NCBI GenBank assembly: GCA_944472155.2
Contig: OX235271.1
Span: 37,002,633 to 37,066,632 of the forward strand
Direction: 5' to 3'
DNA length: 64,000 bases
Source: Trichobilharzia szidati
Taxonomy: Eukaryota; Platyhelminthes; Trematoda; Strigeidida; Schistosomatidae
The notes beneath the pieces are model-generated. The model made no database searches. It was not told the origin of the DNA and saw nothing but the letters and a program-made list of their open reading frames with translations. The translations under genes were made by a program, and so were the position numbers. Positions 13,137-25,009 of the stretch are shown here, in pieces. Numbering within the stretch: the first letter of the stretch is position 1; each line of letters begins with the position of its first letter.

Positions 13137-13350
13137 GTCTGTCGGTGATTTAGTTGTAGAACGTTCTCCAGCCAAACTAGCAGTGAGGGTTTGATTCCTA
13201 GACAATGCAATCTTCAACTTCACTTGGTGGGTGACAAGTCCAAAAGAGAGGGGAACTTGAAAGTTAAACCAACTATCCCACTCCGTAATATCAATATCTC
13301 TGCCAGTGAGGCTTCAAACCTTAAATCCCAGATTAGGTAATGGAATATAT
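13137..13350 (+). mobile_element. SINE-B, old and diverged
   Basis: The head is recognisable by GTCTGTCGGTGATTTAG and GGTTTGATTCC; the body is eroded. Confidence 0.55.
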
Positions 13351-13366
13351 ATATACATATTATTAC

Positions 13367-13546
13367 TTTTTGTTCCCAGTGGAACATAGGGCTTCAAGCT
13401 AGAGGCTTGCTGTAGCCTCATGTCCAACCTTCCCTCTTTACCAGTCGCATTATTGGCTTAGCGAGGTAAAGGAGTGCGTTGGCCGGTGATCGAACTCCGG
13501 ACCACCTGCGTGGTCGGTGAGGACTCTACCGCTGTGGCACCGACAC
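13367..13546 (-). mobile_element. SINE-B
   Basis: Minus copy with tail (CCCAGTGGAACATAGGGC), body and head (GATCGAACTCCGG, GTGGCACCGACAC). Confidence 0.82.
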
Positions 13547-13658
13547 ATATATATATATATATTAATGATCCATTGTGTTCGACAGGATGATATATCATTG
13601 AAACACATGACAATAATTGTGTCAAAATCTAATAAAATAATCTTGTTATTCAACTTAC

Positions 13659-13964
13659 TTGGATTCCTGCTTCACGTAGACTTTTCAAAGTCTGTTCAAC
13701 ATCAGGTTGTAGTTTATCTTCAACTCCAGTTACACTGACTAATGTTAAATTGCATTCAATTTTAGAATAGATCACTTTCAATGCATTTACACGTTCAGGA
13801 CCAAATAAAGTATTAGCATGTTGAAGTTCTGCAAGTAATTCGTGATATTCACTGGAATTCACTTGACGACTTGCATAGACCAATGTACGTAAACCATCCA
13901 TTGCAAATTGTGTTACATGTTTATTGGCTAATTTGTGTGCATGAGTCGGAGACAAGTTACTTAT
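13659..13964 (-). CDS. P4-ATPase, coding exon 3 (N to P domain)
   Basis: This exon encodes residues 717-818. It follows a TTTTCAG acceptor and ends AGIQ before a GTAAGT donor at 13658; it is 306 nt long and phase 0 at both ends. It contains GLRTL (about 740-744) and GVEDKLQ (about 796-802), which mark the return from the nucleotide-binding domain to the phosphorylation domain in all P4-ATPases. The sequence aligns by eye with the ATP11 pattern without gaps at either splice junction. Confidence 0.92.
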
Positions 13965-14254
13965 CTGAAAAGAAAAAGAAATAGACGGGATAAAAAAGCA
14001 AATACTGTGCGATTATCGTTAAATGGTGAATCGACTCAAAATTACACTCAAATAGTAATTCTAAATGCTTCATCAAGTTCATTCTCTGTTGAATTTATTT
14101 TTCGGTATTGAAATAACCTATATACCATTATGAATGCTGTGATAATTTCACTTATTTTGCAAAATTGAGTATGTTGATATGGGGAGCATTTTGAAGTTAA
14201 GCTGATTTCTATATATTTTATATTATTATTATTATTATTCAAGCGTCAATCTTT

Positions 14255-14452
14255 TAGCGCTTGCCAACCCGCCACGCGGTCTGGGGTCCTGTTCCGGGCT
14301 GACACGCTCCTTGACCTTTTTAAGATAATAATAAGGCCTGTAAAGAAGGAAGGTTGAGTGTGAGGCTAGCACACCTACCTTGTAAAAATTAAAAAGTACC
14401 CAGTGCTACCGCAGCTTTAAAGCTCTAGGCTGAAGCCTTATGTTCCACTAGT
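14255..14452 (+). mobile_element. SINE-B-like, diverged
   Basis: A GC-rich altered head is followed by a typical body (GAGTGTGAGGCTAGC) and tail (GAAGCCTTATGTTCCACT). It fills part of intron 2. Confidence 0.6.
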
Positions 14453-14453
14453 A

Positions 14454-14518
14454 TTGGTTTATAGGGATTTGACTGATTGGTTACCGATGTCAGCTCATGA
14501 TGAAATCCTGTAACTAAT
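14454..14518. mobile_element. SINE-A foldback remnant
   Basis: A minus-oriented tail (TATTGGTTTATAGGGATTTG) is joined directly to a plus-oriented tail (GATGTCAGCTCATGATG), i.e. a composite with its centre deleted. Confidence 0.55.
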
Positions 14519-14912
14519 CGTCTTTTTTGTTGTCTTGTGTATGTTTTGTGACTGTGCGTGTTTCAAGGTAGTTTTGTGACTTATCCAGTATAACGTTAAG
14601 TTGTGTTTTCTGCATTCAGATCACAACCAGTCGGTATCGGTGGTAGCGGAGGCGTTTCCCGAAAAGCTAATCATGAAGTGCAGGAAATTTACAAGTTACC
14701 TGAATAATTAGGGCCTATTTTTCCTTATATCTGATATTTAATTTAACCCAATGTTGAAGAGAAAAACTTTCTTTGTCTCACTTTTTTCATGACAGGTAGT
14801 GAAAATCCCGAAACACGATGTCAAAGTTCAAAGAATGCTAAGCAATTTCTATTCTCACTCTGATCAACAAATCTTCTTCACATATATATACGTAACAAAA
14901 CATTTTTCTCAC

Positions 14913-15236
14913 CTCAAATATACTTGATTCAGCTCCTTTACAATGAATATAACATGTGCCATCTGGATGCCTAGCCATGACAGTCATACGTTTTCGAAAT
15001 GAATCAAATTCCAAGACAGAGTCAATTATATACTCCATAGAAACAAATTGATCTTGACTGTTATCATTATTATTATTACTTCCATAATTACCATTATTCT
15101 TATTACAAATACACTGATCATATTCTACTCGATAAATTCTTGAAGATGAATTCTGTTCGCATGTTGATGAACCCATAAATCGTACTCCGAGTTTAGCTGC
15201 ACCAATTACCAAGGCTTTTTCATCTATTGATGACGC
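14913..15236 (-). CDS. P4-ATPase, coding exon 2 (nucleotide-binding domain)
   Basis: This exon encodes residues 609-716 of the flippase. It opens with ASSIDEKAL directly after an AAAG acceptor, which completes the family motif (F/Y)QASSxDEKAL with the last residues of exon 1, 40 kb away. It ends in KGAESSIFE (Lys at about 708), the conserved KGA motif of the ATP-binding pocket, before a GTGAGA donor at 14912. Its length is 324 nt and both boundaries are phase 0. A low-complexity Asn-rich loop in the middle of the exon replaces a variable loop of the domain. Splicing to exon 3 removes 948 bp. Confidence 0.92.
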
Positions 15237-15272
15237 CTTTAAAAGAAAAAAAGGAGAAAAAAAATTAATTTT

Positions 15273-15738
15273 CAAGTATTGGTTTTGTAGGGATTCTTGT
15301 TTGATTGGATGGAGGAATTGATCATTAGCTGAGATCAGTTAGAGAACCACTGGAAAACCTGCAGGGAGTACTAGACAGCTGTTACGTCAGCCTAGTTTGA
15401 GACTCTTCATCAGTACCCACCCACCGCCAAGGTTCGAACCCAGGAACTTCTGGTTACAGGGCGAGGTCGTAAGGTACAGCAGGTTGAAGATGAGGCAGCA
15501 ACTCATAGAAGAATACACTGCTATGTCGTGATTTGGCCGAAGTTAGATGTCATGGGTCATTGGATCAGGTTCTGGTGGCTGCTGAATGGTCTACGAGCTC
15601 GCCTTGTAACCAGAAGGTCCTATGTTCGAACCCCGGTGGGTGCGTGCTGCTGAAGAGTCCGAGACTGGGTTGACAAAACAGCTGTCTAGTAATCCTAGGT
15701 TTTCCAGTGGTTCTCTAACTGGTGTCAGTTCATGAGGA
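15273..15738. mobile_element. composite SINE-A with shortened spacer
   Basis: A minus SINE-A (15273-15473) starts immediately past the acceptor of ATPase exon 2, and a plus SINE-A (about 15535-15738) follows. Part of the spacer is deleted. The plus hammerhead keeps CUGAAGA but has lost the GAAA box. Confidence 0.75.
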
Positions 15739-16359
15739 AAAACATTTACTCAAGAGATGTTAACAAATAAAGCGCACATAATATAAAATATATATATATA
15801 TATATGTATTCTACAGTGAATAAGTGTCCTCTTGTGATTTCTTTGTTACTTTGTATTGCCCAGTGAGTGATTTTTATCTAAATGAAACACTTAATCTCTC
15901 TATTGTTGTATTCACTGCTGTTATAATTGCTTCGATTATATCTGATGCTTATTTAGTTGATGATGCCTAGCAGTGGAATTCAGCGTGTATATATTTCCTC
16001 CGGCTTGGGACATATCAGCTAAATTCACCTACATTCCCAGTTAGTTATGACGTTTCTACTGGACGTTTGAAGTAGTGGGTGTTGAGTGAGAATGTCATCT
16101 GTCAATCGGGATGCAGTTAATGAGTCCTGAATGGACGAAATACCAACTAAATAACACCGTCTTGTTGTTATTTTCTAACACTTTTGAAAATGTAATGTGA
16201 ACGCATTAATTTATCTTTGTCGGAGTGCGATTCTCCTTGTAAGACACACTTATTGGTTCAATTATTTCTCACATCTTCTTCTTACATAACTTCTCAACGG
16301 AATCCTAAGAAGATATCGAAGTTTACTGAGTTTACAACAGTCAAGGCGAAATTTGTAAA
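15739..16359. other. no recognised feature
   Basis: AT-rich intronic sequence with a (TA)n tract at 15790. Confidence 0.5.
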
Positions 16360-16740
16360 TAAATCTAGAGTCAGTTCTTCTAGACGGGTGGGAAAATTGG
16401 CCAGCGCGTCAAGTAAAGCGTTTCCGAAACATTGCAAACATTGTAAAAACAGCTACCTCCATTTCATACTGAAGCTCAAATGACCAGAAAGAATTAGCAA
16501 CAAGAAACTATCGGAACGAACCAATCATGAAGCTATCAACTGACAAGTATTCCGAAGGAAATGGCGATGCATCAGTCACTAGCTTAAGAAACCGCTGAAT
16601 GATATCGCGTGCAAGGCTATTACCCGAGTAAGACCCGAATGAGAAACAGTGACTTGGGCATTTTTCCAAGGGTAACATGAAAGAGATCGTGTGATGAAGA
16701 AGTGGGAGCCTATGGGAAACCATGGAGCATATCTTTTCTG
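16360..16740 (+). mobile_element. RTE/SR2-like LINE, 3' fragment
   Basis: It resembles 1-470 (CAGTTCTTCTAGACGGGTGG, then the C-terminal region) but is heavily mutated. Confidence 0.6.
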
Positions 16741-17216
16741 AATACTGGTTAACGATTTTATACAGTCGAGGAAAGAACTGGTTGTTAGAATCCCCTAGAT
16801 ATTATTATTATTATTTGAGAAGGATCTACGTGATTTAGTCACTGTCCCATATTGTTCAGTGTTCGATTTTGTTAAAAGAATCAAATAAATTATGGAAATG
16901 ATAGGATGAAGATGGCAAACATTTTCAAATCGGCTAAAAAGAAGAAATAATAAACAGTATTCTGAAAAGTGAACACAGTGACTCTCGTCGATATCAAGTG
17001 CATCAGACGTAGGCTTCAGTATTAAGGTATACTTGGCATGTAAGACAGATGGATTTGTGTTTTCATTTCGTCCAGAAACCATTAGTTAAAAAAACATTTA
17101 GAAGGTTGAGTTAGGAGTCAAACTTTCAGCCACTGTAGATAACAATACTGACCTCGTAAATGACCAAAAGCAAAGTGAAATTTATGCATAAAAATATTAT
17201 TGTATAGATAGATAAT

Positions 17217-17450
17217 TGTGATTCGGTCGTATAGCGGTTAAGACGCTCGCCGACTATGCACACGGTTCGGAGTTCGATCCGCGGCCAACGCACTCCTTTA
17301 CCTCGCTAAGCCAGTAATAAAAGCTGGAAAAGAGGGAAGTTTGGGCATGAGGCTAGCAACCCCATCCTGGTAAATAAACACTGCTACAGAAACTTCAAGC
17401 CACTATCTTGAAGCCCTATGTTCCACTGGGGAACGTGAAGAAAAAAATAG
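17217..17450 (+). mobile_element. SINE-B
   Basis: Full head (CGTATAGCGGTTAAGACGC) to tail. The 3' tail TTGAAGCCCTATGTTCCACT is identical to the shared SINE/LINE tail. Confidence 0.85.
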
Positions 17451-17639
17451 AGATAACTGCTACCATAATGACAATTACTGATATCAATTAAAGCCATTTA
17501 CTGCTAATTTCATTTTGATTTTAAATACTTCTCTGCGAAAACGGCTACCTCAAAACCTTCATTACAAAATCGATTAAGACTAAACGATTAAAACTGCTAA
17601 CAGTTTCTGCTCGTAAAAGCCTTCTCTATCCGAATCTAC

Positions 17640-17890
17640 AATCCAATGGAGATGCATGAACAGAATACAAAGAATCCACCTGTTATGTCCAATGAAGTAA
17701 ACCTTCTTTGTGACTGGACTTCGAATAAATTTCACTACAAAACCAATGATTCTCATGAACGTGAATTATAAGTTACCATCACCGGTCTCATCTATCAGTC
17801 CACCTGCTCCTGTGCTGCCATGTATTTCAGTCGTACTCAAAGTTTGCTGTCCGAACGTTTAAATACCGGCACTGACTGAGGTTAGACCAT
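17640..17890 (+). mobile_element. Penelope-like element fragment
   Basis: The translation reads YQSTCSCAAMYFSRTQSLLS, a degenerate GIY-YIG start. A related C-terminal piece (KPHLCI) lies at 19380-19520 beyond the CR1 LINE, so one element may have been split. Confidence 0.55.
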
Positions 17891-18129
17891 TAGACTGAAA
17901 CTGATTAACTTATCTCGTCAACAATTTTCGCTTCCATCCTTGGTATGGTGGTGGGTATCAGACGAAAAAATAACCTCATAGCAACAAAAAATATTCTAGC
18001 TTGTCATATTCAGACCTTCATTTTCAGTGACTCTTTGGCTTGTATCGATTTCTTTAGAGAAGAAACCATTTAGAACAACACATATAAGCGAACGATGTTG
18101 TTTTCAATAAGATCTCATGAAGCCTAACT

Positions 18130-19095
18130 CTAATATACATAGGTTTACAAATAAATATTAAATATAAAATAATCCTGATGACTTGTCAGGGTACAATTCT
18201 AGGCCCACTTCTTTTCCTGATTTATGTTAATGAGATTCCATCGGTAGTTAGGTCATCCTGCTTACTGTTTGCTGATGACATCAAGATATGGAGGGCTTTA
18301 CACGATGACAGTGATCAACTTGCTTTGCAGGAAGATTTAAACTTGTTAAGTGATTGGTGTAAGCACTGGGCCTTAGAGATTAACTTGAGCAAGAGTGTAG
18401 TTATGCATGTATCTCATAGTCACGTGCACAATTACTCAATGAATGGCATTACTCTCCCAGTGGTCACTGAGTACAAGGACCTGAGATTGGTTGTGCAGCA
18501 TGACTTGAAAACAGCAACAAACTGTAGAGCTGCAGCCACTAAGGGTTTGCGAACTTTGACGCTGATATATTTCGTATATCATATCCGACTTATATCAGAC
18601 CTCATTTGGAATATGGGATCCAGGAAGCGAGCAGGTGTTTTAAATACGAAATAGACTTATAAGAAAGGGTGCAAAGAGTAGGAACTAAGCTAATAAAGGG
18701 TTTCTCAACTCTCTCATATGAGGAGAGGTTAAGTTGACTGGGTTTATTTCCACTGTCACACAGACGACTTAGGGGTGACCTAATACTAGCATACCGTATC
18801 CTAAGAAATGATTTTGGAGCTAATTTATCTAATTTATTTCTTCCTTCTAGCACCAACCAATTGCGAGGATATCACCTCAAGGTTCAAAAACCACGGTCGA
18901 ATCGTCTGCGTCTGGAGATCCGTTTTTCGCATCGGATTGTGAACCATTGGAACTCCCTACCGGAACACGTCGTATCAACGCCATCCGTTGATTCATTCGA
19001 GGCGAGATTGGACCTCCTGTGTGCAACAAATCGAAAGGACTAACACAGGCATATAGCCTACTATCCTAAATAAATTGTAAACTGTAAACTGAATG
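18130..19095 (+). mobile_element. CR1-like LINE, RT palm to 3' end
   Basis: The frame 18178-18654 shows QGTILGPLLFLIYVNEIP and LLFADDIKIW (catalytic FADD) followed by INLSKSVVMHV. After a frame break, 18861-19043 gives the usual C-terminus (HRIVNHWNSLPEHVV). It ends near AATTGTAAACTGTAAACTG. Confidence 0.85.
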
Positions 19096-19614
19096 ATAAG
19101 AGTGTGAATACAGATTGTGCAAATATTCATAATTACAATAATGATTGAGAATCAAACGAAGGATAACCCAGACAGTTTCTGCATATCGTTTCGACTGTTC
19201 CTGTGAAGACAGCAGTTATTTTGAGCGTACTTCTAGACAGCTTAGCCAACGCTTTACTAGATAAATCTCAATGTGGTTTGGTAAAGGATAGACAAAAGTC
19301 ATCCAAAACTCCGTTTTGTAGAATTTAGTTGATAGTAGTCATTTAGTAGAAAAAAATGAAAGCATTCAAGGTGACTTATCGAATCCCATGGAATCCTCCC
19401 GATGGACTTTATAATTGTTTAATCTATATAGCTGGAGCGATTGGCATTCGAACTGTTAAGCCTCACCTATGCATTTAAAAGAAATTCATACAGCCGTTAT
19501 CCTTTCCTTAGCCAACTGATAACGATATTAACTCTTAGCCTTATCGCATCATTAGAACGTAGTTTATTTAGTTACCTTAGTATCTTACATTTCTTCCCCT
19601 AACTATTTATTTAT

Positions 19615-19804
19615 TTTTATTTATTTTGATTACAGCTTGATACCACACCGTATTTTCAGTACAAGTATGGAATTTTCAGCATGGATATCGGTAGTCCGAA
19701 TTTTGCAGGTCGACCATAGATATCAGGTGTGCGTCGGCAGGGGATCGAACTCCAGACCATGCGCATGGTCAACGAGAGTCCTAACCACTGTGCCACCGAC
19801 GCAC
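19615..19804 (-). mobile_element. SINE-C
   Basis: Minus copy from tail (ACCACACCGTATTTTCAG) to head (CACTGTGCCACCGACGCAC). Confidence 0.83.
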
Positions 19805-20734
19805 TATTTGCTTTGCTGAGCTTTTATCCACTACGTCTATCTGTACACTTGTCTATTTAATCGTGCGGTTTTTCATTATACTTGTTATTTCAAATTGTCA
19901 CAACAGAATTGTTATTAATATCTTGACTAAAATCACAAGTTATATGCAGAGTCTCTATATCATCCTATTGACAGATTATCCATGACTGGCTTATATTTAA
20001 TATTTATTTGTAAAGTTATGTATATTAGGATAAAGCTTATTAAGAGATCTGCTTGGAAATAATATTGTTCGCCTACACAAGTTGTTCTAAAGGAATCACT
20101 TATGCATTAGCGATTAGGCATCTTTCAATCTTTCGCCTTATCGGTTTTCTGCAGTAATACTAAAGGAGTTTGTTCATTTTATTTCATCACCTAGGTTTAG
20201 ATTCATGTGGAATCAGAGCCATCATCATCATCATTATCATGATTATCCTGGTAAATTTAGTAACACTTTGATTGGACACTTGTAACTGGTATGATGTGTC
20301 TAGTACTTTCTTTGGTGCAGACTGAATACTATAAGTCAGGTTCGCATTGTGCCCATCAATCTAAATAGCTTGCCATCACGGTGCACATTGGTTTGATGGT
20401 ATTAGATGGTTGGAGGCTATCAGTCAGAGGAAGCCTTTATTAATTAATTAATTAATAATAAACACTTTATTAATTTCTTCTGTATCGCCTCAATTAGATT
20501 AGGGTAAACAAAACAAATGAACATGTAGATTTGTCAATAAATTCCATTTTATGGTCGGTAAGTCATGTGACTGGTTGTGCTTAATACTATTTTAATGGAT
20601 TGTCTCTTCTTCTGCACTGCATATTACCTTCAACCTTATTATGTATATTAGTAGAAAATAATACGGAAATTTTCATTTAGAAGAGTTTCTCATGAAAAAA
20701 AGGCAAAGTAACTTTCAAAAGATTGATTACTGAA

Positions 20735-20850
20735 CAAAGAATATTCTTTCCGATATCTTAATCATGAGATTCTACAGCTATATATCCAATATAATAATGA
20801 AAGAATGATTATTATTGACAACATTAGTGTTTTTTAAAGGTGACATCGAA
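20735..20850. mobile_element. solo terminus of the long-TIR element
   Basis: AAAGAATATTCTTTCCGAT and ATTGACAACATTAGTG follow the left-TIR order; a SINE-A composite interrupts it. Confidence 0.5.
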
Positions 20851-20857
20851 TATTTAA

Positions 20858-21148
20858 GTGTTGGCTTGCAGGGATTTGATTGGTTTCAGAATTTCATCAT
20901 AAACTTACATCGGTTAGAGGACTATTGGAAAAAGTGGAGTGGTTAGAATTCCAACTTCTGCCAGTTCATGGACCATTGGATCGGATCTCAATGGCTTAAT
21001 GGTCTACGAGCTCGCCTTGTAACTAGAAGGTCCTAAGTTTTAAACTCAAAGGGTGTAGACTACCGAAGAGCCCCAAGATACGACGAAACAGCTGTCCAGT
21101 AGTCCCTGCAGGTCCTCTTACCGATGTCAGTTCATGATGATATACTGA
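20858..21148. mobile_element. composite SINE-A, degenerate
   Basis: A truncated minus arm (20858-20945) runs into a plus SINE-A (20955-21148) whose tRNA-like part (GTCTACGAGCTCGCC) and GACGAAAC box are readable. It interrupts a sequence related to the long-TIR element (20735-20850). Confidence 0.7.
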
Positions 21149-21477
21149 AACACCGAATCATTGACATCATAATTCCCAAAGTTATTTGCAAATAGATTCT
21201 CAACAGAACAAAGTCCAAATTACATGTATATGGTAATATGTATAATTGTTCTCTGAATTGAACACAATTATTGCTAAGTAAATGAAGATAAATAACAACG
21301 AATGTGTAGTAATGAATTCTTATAAGTCGTGTTCATATTAAATTCTATTCAAATTGAATATAAACTTCAAATGGATGAATGATCATGTCAAGTAAGGGAG
21401 GAGAAGAAAGTTGGGGCAGAAGGTTTTGTGCGTTGTATATGTGTTAGTGTGTGAATGTATAACAAGTCGAGTCCCAA

Positions 21478-21602
21478 ACTAGGACGAAACAGCTGTCCAG
21501 TACTCTCAGCTAGTTTTCCAGTGGTTCTCTAACTGATATCAACTTATGATGAAATCCTTCATGCAATCAAACAAAATCCCTACAAAACCAATACTTGAAA
21601 AG
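21478..21602 (+). mobile_element. SINE-A 3' fragment
   Basis: This fragment begins inside the hammerhead at GAGTCCCAAACTAGGACG and runs to the usual CCAATACTTGAAAA tail. The 5' half is missing, including the CUGANGA box. Confidence 0.75.
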
Positions 21603-21604
21603 TC

Positions 21605-22224
21605 GATATATATATTGGCATTTCAGCGGAAATCCTAAAAGAATTGTTATTAAGGTGTATCATGAATGTAAATTTCAAATTTGATGGCACACTTTACAGA
21701 CGAGTAGACGGGGTGGCGATGGGCTTCCCATTAGGTCCCATTTTGGTAGAACTATTTCTAAGTAAACTAGAAAATGGACCTCTGAAAAACCTTATCACAA
21801 AAATCTCATTTTATTGCAGATGCATGGAAGATACCTTCATTGTTTGTGAAAATTATTTGGACATGAACACAATAATAACTGAATTAAATGAAGTACATTC
21901 AGCTATTGAATTCACGTGTGAGCAGGAATCCCAAAATAGAATCGCCTTCCTAGACATACTGCCTACTAGAAACCCAAGTGATAGTATAAAGAGAAATTTA
22001 CACAGGAAAAGCACATGGGCAGGATAATATACACATTTTTATAGCTTTTTTCCTCTTCAGTACAAAGGGAATTTAATAAGGACACTCAGCTACAGGGTCA
22101 GAGCTATATGCTCAGAAGATATAACTGAAGATGAACTTATGATTATAGAAGACACCTTAATTGAAAATAGCTACCTAGAAAAGTTCCTCAAGGAATACAT
22201 GACCAAGAAAGTAAAAAAAGGAAT
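21605..22224 (+). mobile_element. Penelope-like element, reverse transcriptase fragment
   Basis: The frame 21644-22027 encodes the PLE-type RT core: YRRVDGVAMGFPLGPILVEL, an altered catalytic block (CRCMEDTFIV, where PLEs have a YxDD-like motif) and IAFLDIL. A stop at 22025 precedes another open stretch. The copy is truncated on both sides. Confidence 0.82.
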
Positions 22225-22500
22225 ATTCTCTATCTGTTAATAAGAAGCAGATAGATAAATACACTATGAGGAAAGCATTGATTGACATCTCACGCAAGGC
22301 CATCTCTCGAGTGAAATCTGAACAGGAAATGGTGAGTTGGGCATGAATCCGACGTTGACGTGAAGGAGATCGTATGAGGTGGAGATGAGAGCTTATAGGC
22401 GACGACCAGTCCAGCTGAAAAGGACTGCAGAGTAGAGGACATAATATGGATGTGTTGTTGAAGCCCTATTTTCCGCTCAAGAGGATTGTAGTAATAATAT
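22225..22500 (+). mobile_element. RTE/SR2-like LINE, 3' fragment
   Basis: C-terminal region (CATCTCTCGAGTG) to tail (TTGAAGCCCTATTTTCCGC). It abuts a PLE RT fragment on its left. Confidence 0.65.
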
Positions 22501-22965
22501 CATGTCCCTCACGAATGGTACCTCTAATATCCATCAAACTGGAATAGAAGTAACGACGGAAAAGTATTATTTTGTACAAAGAAAATAAGTTTATGTTAGA
22601 CAGTTAATTTTATCAGTCTGCTACCAGTCTGATATATCTATATTATAAGACAAAGGAAATCTTTACTCTGAGATGTTAATATAACAAGCTTAAGCCTACT
22701 GACAGCCTAGTCTCTATACACAGTATAAGTATTCAGTAGGCGATATAAAATCATCATCTACTAATCCAAGGTTCCACTATCAGTCAGTAGACAATCTACT
22801 CCTCGTCTTCATCTAATCAAAACTGGCAAAATATGTAGCTGGGCAACTTGTGTAACAATAAACTCACCACAACGTATCATTTATCCACATGATAGCCACT
22901 CGCACACATGTAGAAACACATACACACACTGTCCTCGATGACGGCATTGAAATGATCTGGTTAGC

Positions 22966-23800
22966 TATGATAGAGAAGATTTGTAGCTCAGGTGGATGAT
23001 TTTCATGTGGTTGAGTTCTCCGAGCTGGATAGTTTACTTGCGAAGCTTTCATCGTCCTACTAGGAGACATCTGCAGTGCATACTTCAATTTGAAGTGAGC
23101 TTTTAGATTTCTCCACGAGTTTATCAGTCATCTCTCCTGGTGACCTTGGACGTGATTGGCGTCGTACACAAGCCAACAAAGTCACTTCACTCAATTCTAT
23201 GTAAACCAAAAGACTCAACAGTGAAAGAAGATAAAACCAACATCATCTACAAAATAAATTGTATCAACTGCGAAAAACACTACATTAGCCAAGTGGACGT
23301 CCCCTTCGTCTTCGTATCCACGAACATAAGCTTGCTGTCAAAAGACATGATATCCACTCCCTCATATCACTATATACAGACAACCACGGACATCACTTCG
23401 ACTGGGACAACCGACGTTCAAATATTAGACCGAGGACACAACAAGAATGCTAGAGAATTTTTTTAGACACTCGCCTGGTATTCCAATGAATCGTCAATCA
23501 GTAGACACATCGAGATAGACAAAATTTATCAACCAATAAGAAGGAAATCTCACACACAAAGGGTCCAAGTTCTAGTCAAAGAAACAATCAGTTCCAATAC
23601 AAGTAGCCTAGAGGGTGTGAAAACACATGAAAACAACCAATCACGTTCAAGATCACCAGGAGAGGTGATTAATAAACTCGTGGAGAAATCTAAATGCTCA
23701 CTTCAACAAACTGAAGTATGCGCTGAAGATGTTGCCCAGTAGGACGATGAAAGCTTCGCAAATAAACCATCCAGCTCAGAGAACACAACCACATCAAGAT
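22966..23800 (+). mobile_element. short PLE derivative: GIY-YIG remnant between inverted termini, 9 bp TSD
   Basis: The middle (23140-23466 frame) is a GIY-YIG endonuclease remnant (IIYKINCINCEKHYISQ, where family members have YIGQ). The ends (22966-23150 and 23640-23800) are inverted repeats. CTGGTTAGC at 22957-22965 and 23801-23809 flanks the unit. The right end carries a hammerhead-like motif. Confidence 0.8.
23723..23754 (+). ncRNA. hammerhead-like motif in PLE terminus
   Basis: CUGAAGA at 23723-23729 and GAAA at 23749-23752 around an imperfect hairpin. A mutated inverse copy sits at about 23042-23075. Confidence 0.42.
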
Positions 23801-24328
23801 CTGGTTAGCAGTTGGGTTTTCTAGCTCACTGGTATGATGCCAACCGGCCTAAGTAATTCTAAGGCTATTGGTTCAAATGCTACCGGCGCCCTTATTTCCA
23901 TTTTACTTTATGTAAGCACTGATTGCTTGAAAGAAAGATGCATGGCATTATGCTTGTCACTGGATCATACTATAAATGTACAATTTACTGCTATCACTGT
24001 AGAACTAGTGTGATTTAAACATCAAAACAAGAAGTTTACACAACATTATTTGTGTCAGTACCCTGGAAATTTAACCAACATTCTTTTCATACAGCATTCT
24101 TGCAAACTCAAGAAGTTTATCACAGTTTGACCTGATGAAATAGCACGTATTCACTAACAAAAAACAGAAAAAAAAACATTTACTGGATTTCTTATCATAA
24201 TTTATAGATTGTTGCATTATCATGACATTTGAAGGAAGAAATCATGCGAGAAATTGCATGCAGACTGTGCAATTTGTCTTAATGATAATAATACTAAAAC
24301 AATAGGTTTATTGTGGAAAGTGTTTATA

Positions 24329-24911
24329 CGAGTTGATCACGGATTGATATCAGATAGAGAACCATTGAAAGCCAGTACTGGAGAACTGGACAGCTGCTGT
24401 TTCATCCTAGTTTGGGAATCATCGGCTGTACGCACCCACCGACGGGGTTCAAACCCAGGACTTTCCGGTTACAAGGCAAGCTTGTACACCATTCAGCCAC
24501 TGGGACCCGAAACGGTTCAATGGCCAGCCAGCCTATGAATTCTAACTTCTACCAATTTGTGATTTAGCGCGACCCCAACCAATGTCATCGGCGGGACATC
24601 CATCCACACACGTGACATCTAATTGGACCTCACTGGTCACTACTTCTCACGCGCTAAATCACGAATTGGTAGAAGTTAGAATTCATGAGCCATTGAATCG
24701 GGTCCCAGTGGCTGAATGGTATACGAGCTTGCCTTGTAACCGGAAAGTCCTGGGTTCGAATCCCAGTGGGTGCGTACTTCCGATGATTCCCAAACTAGAG
24801 TGAAACAGCAGCTGTCCAGTTCTCCAAAGCTGGTTTTCAATGGTTCTCTAACTGATATCAGTCCGTGATCAACTCGTAAAAACATAACAAACCCTTACAA
24901 ACCGAACTTTA
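24329..24911. mobile_element. head-to-head composite SINE-A, inverted arms, with target-site duplication
   Basis: A minus-strand SINE-A (arm to about 24571) is joined by a ~78 bp spacer to a plus-strand SINE-A (from about 24650). The arms are roughly 230-240 bp inverted repeats. Each arm shows the tRNA-like A and B boxes (GGTTCGAATCCC type) and a hammerhead region. The unit is flanked by the 13 bp direct repeat GAAAGTGTTTATA at 24316-24328 and 24912-24924, so it inserted as one element. Confidence 0.85.
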
Positions 24912-25009
24912 GAAAGTGTTTATATAATGTACAGAATTTCCAGCGAAGTTTATTGTATGATATTTTCTCTTGGCTCAGAGTCTTCGAATAAAAAAGTAAT
25001 TGAATGAAG

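Noticed and set aside
4843..13658. an extra ATPase exon in intron 3
   Set aside because: Exon 3 ends AGIQ and exon 4 starts VWVLTGDK, contiguous in the family, so nothing is missing.
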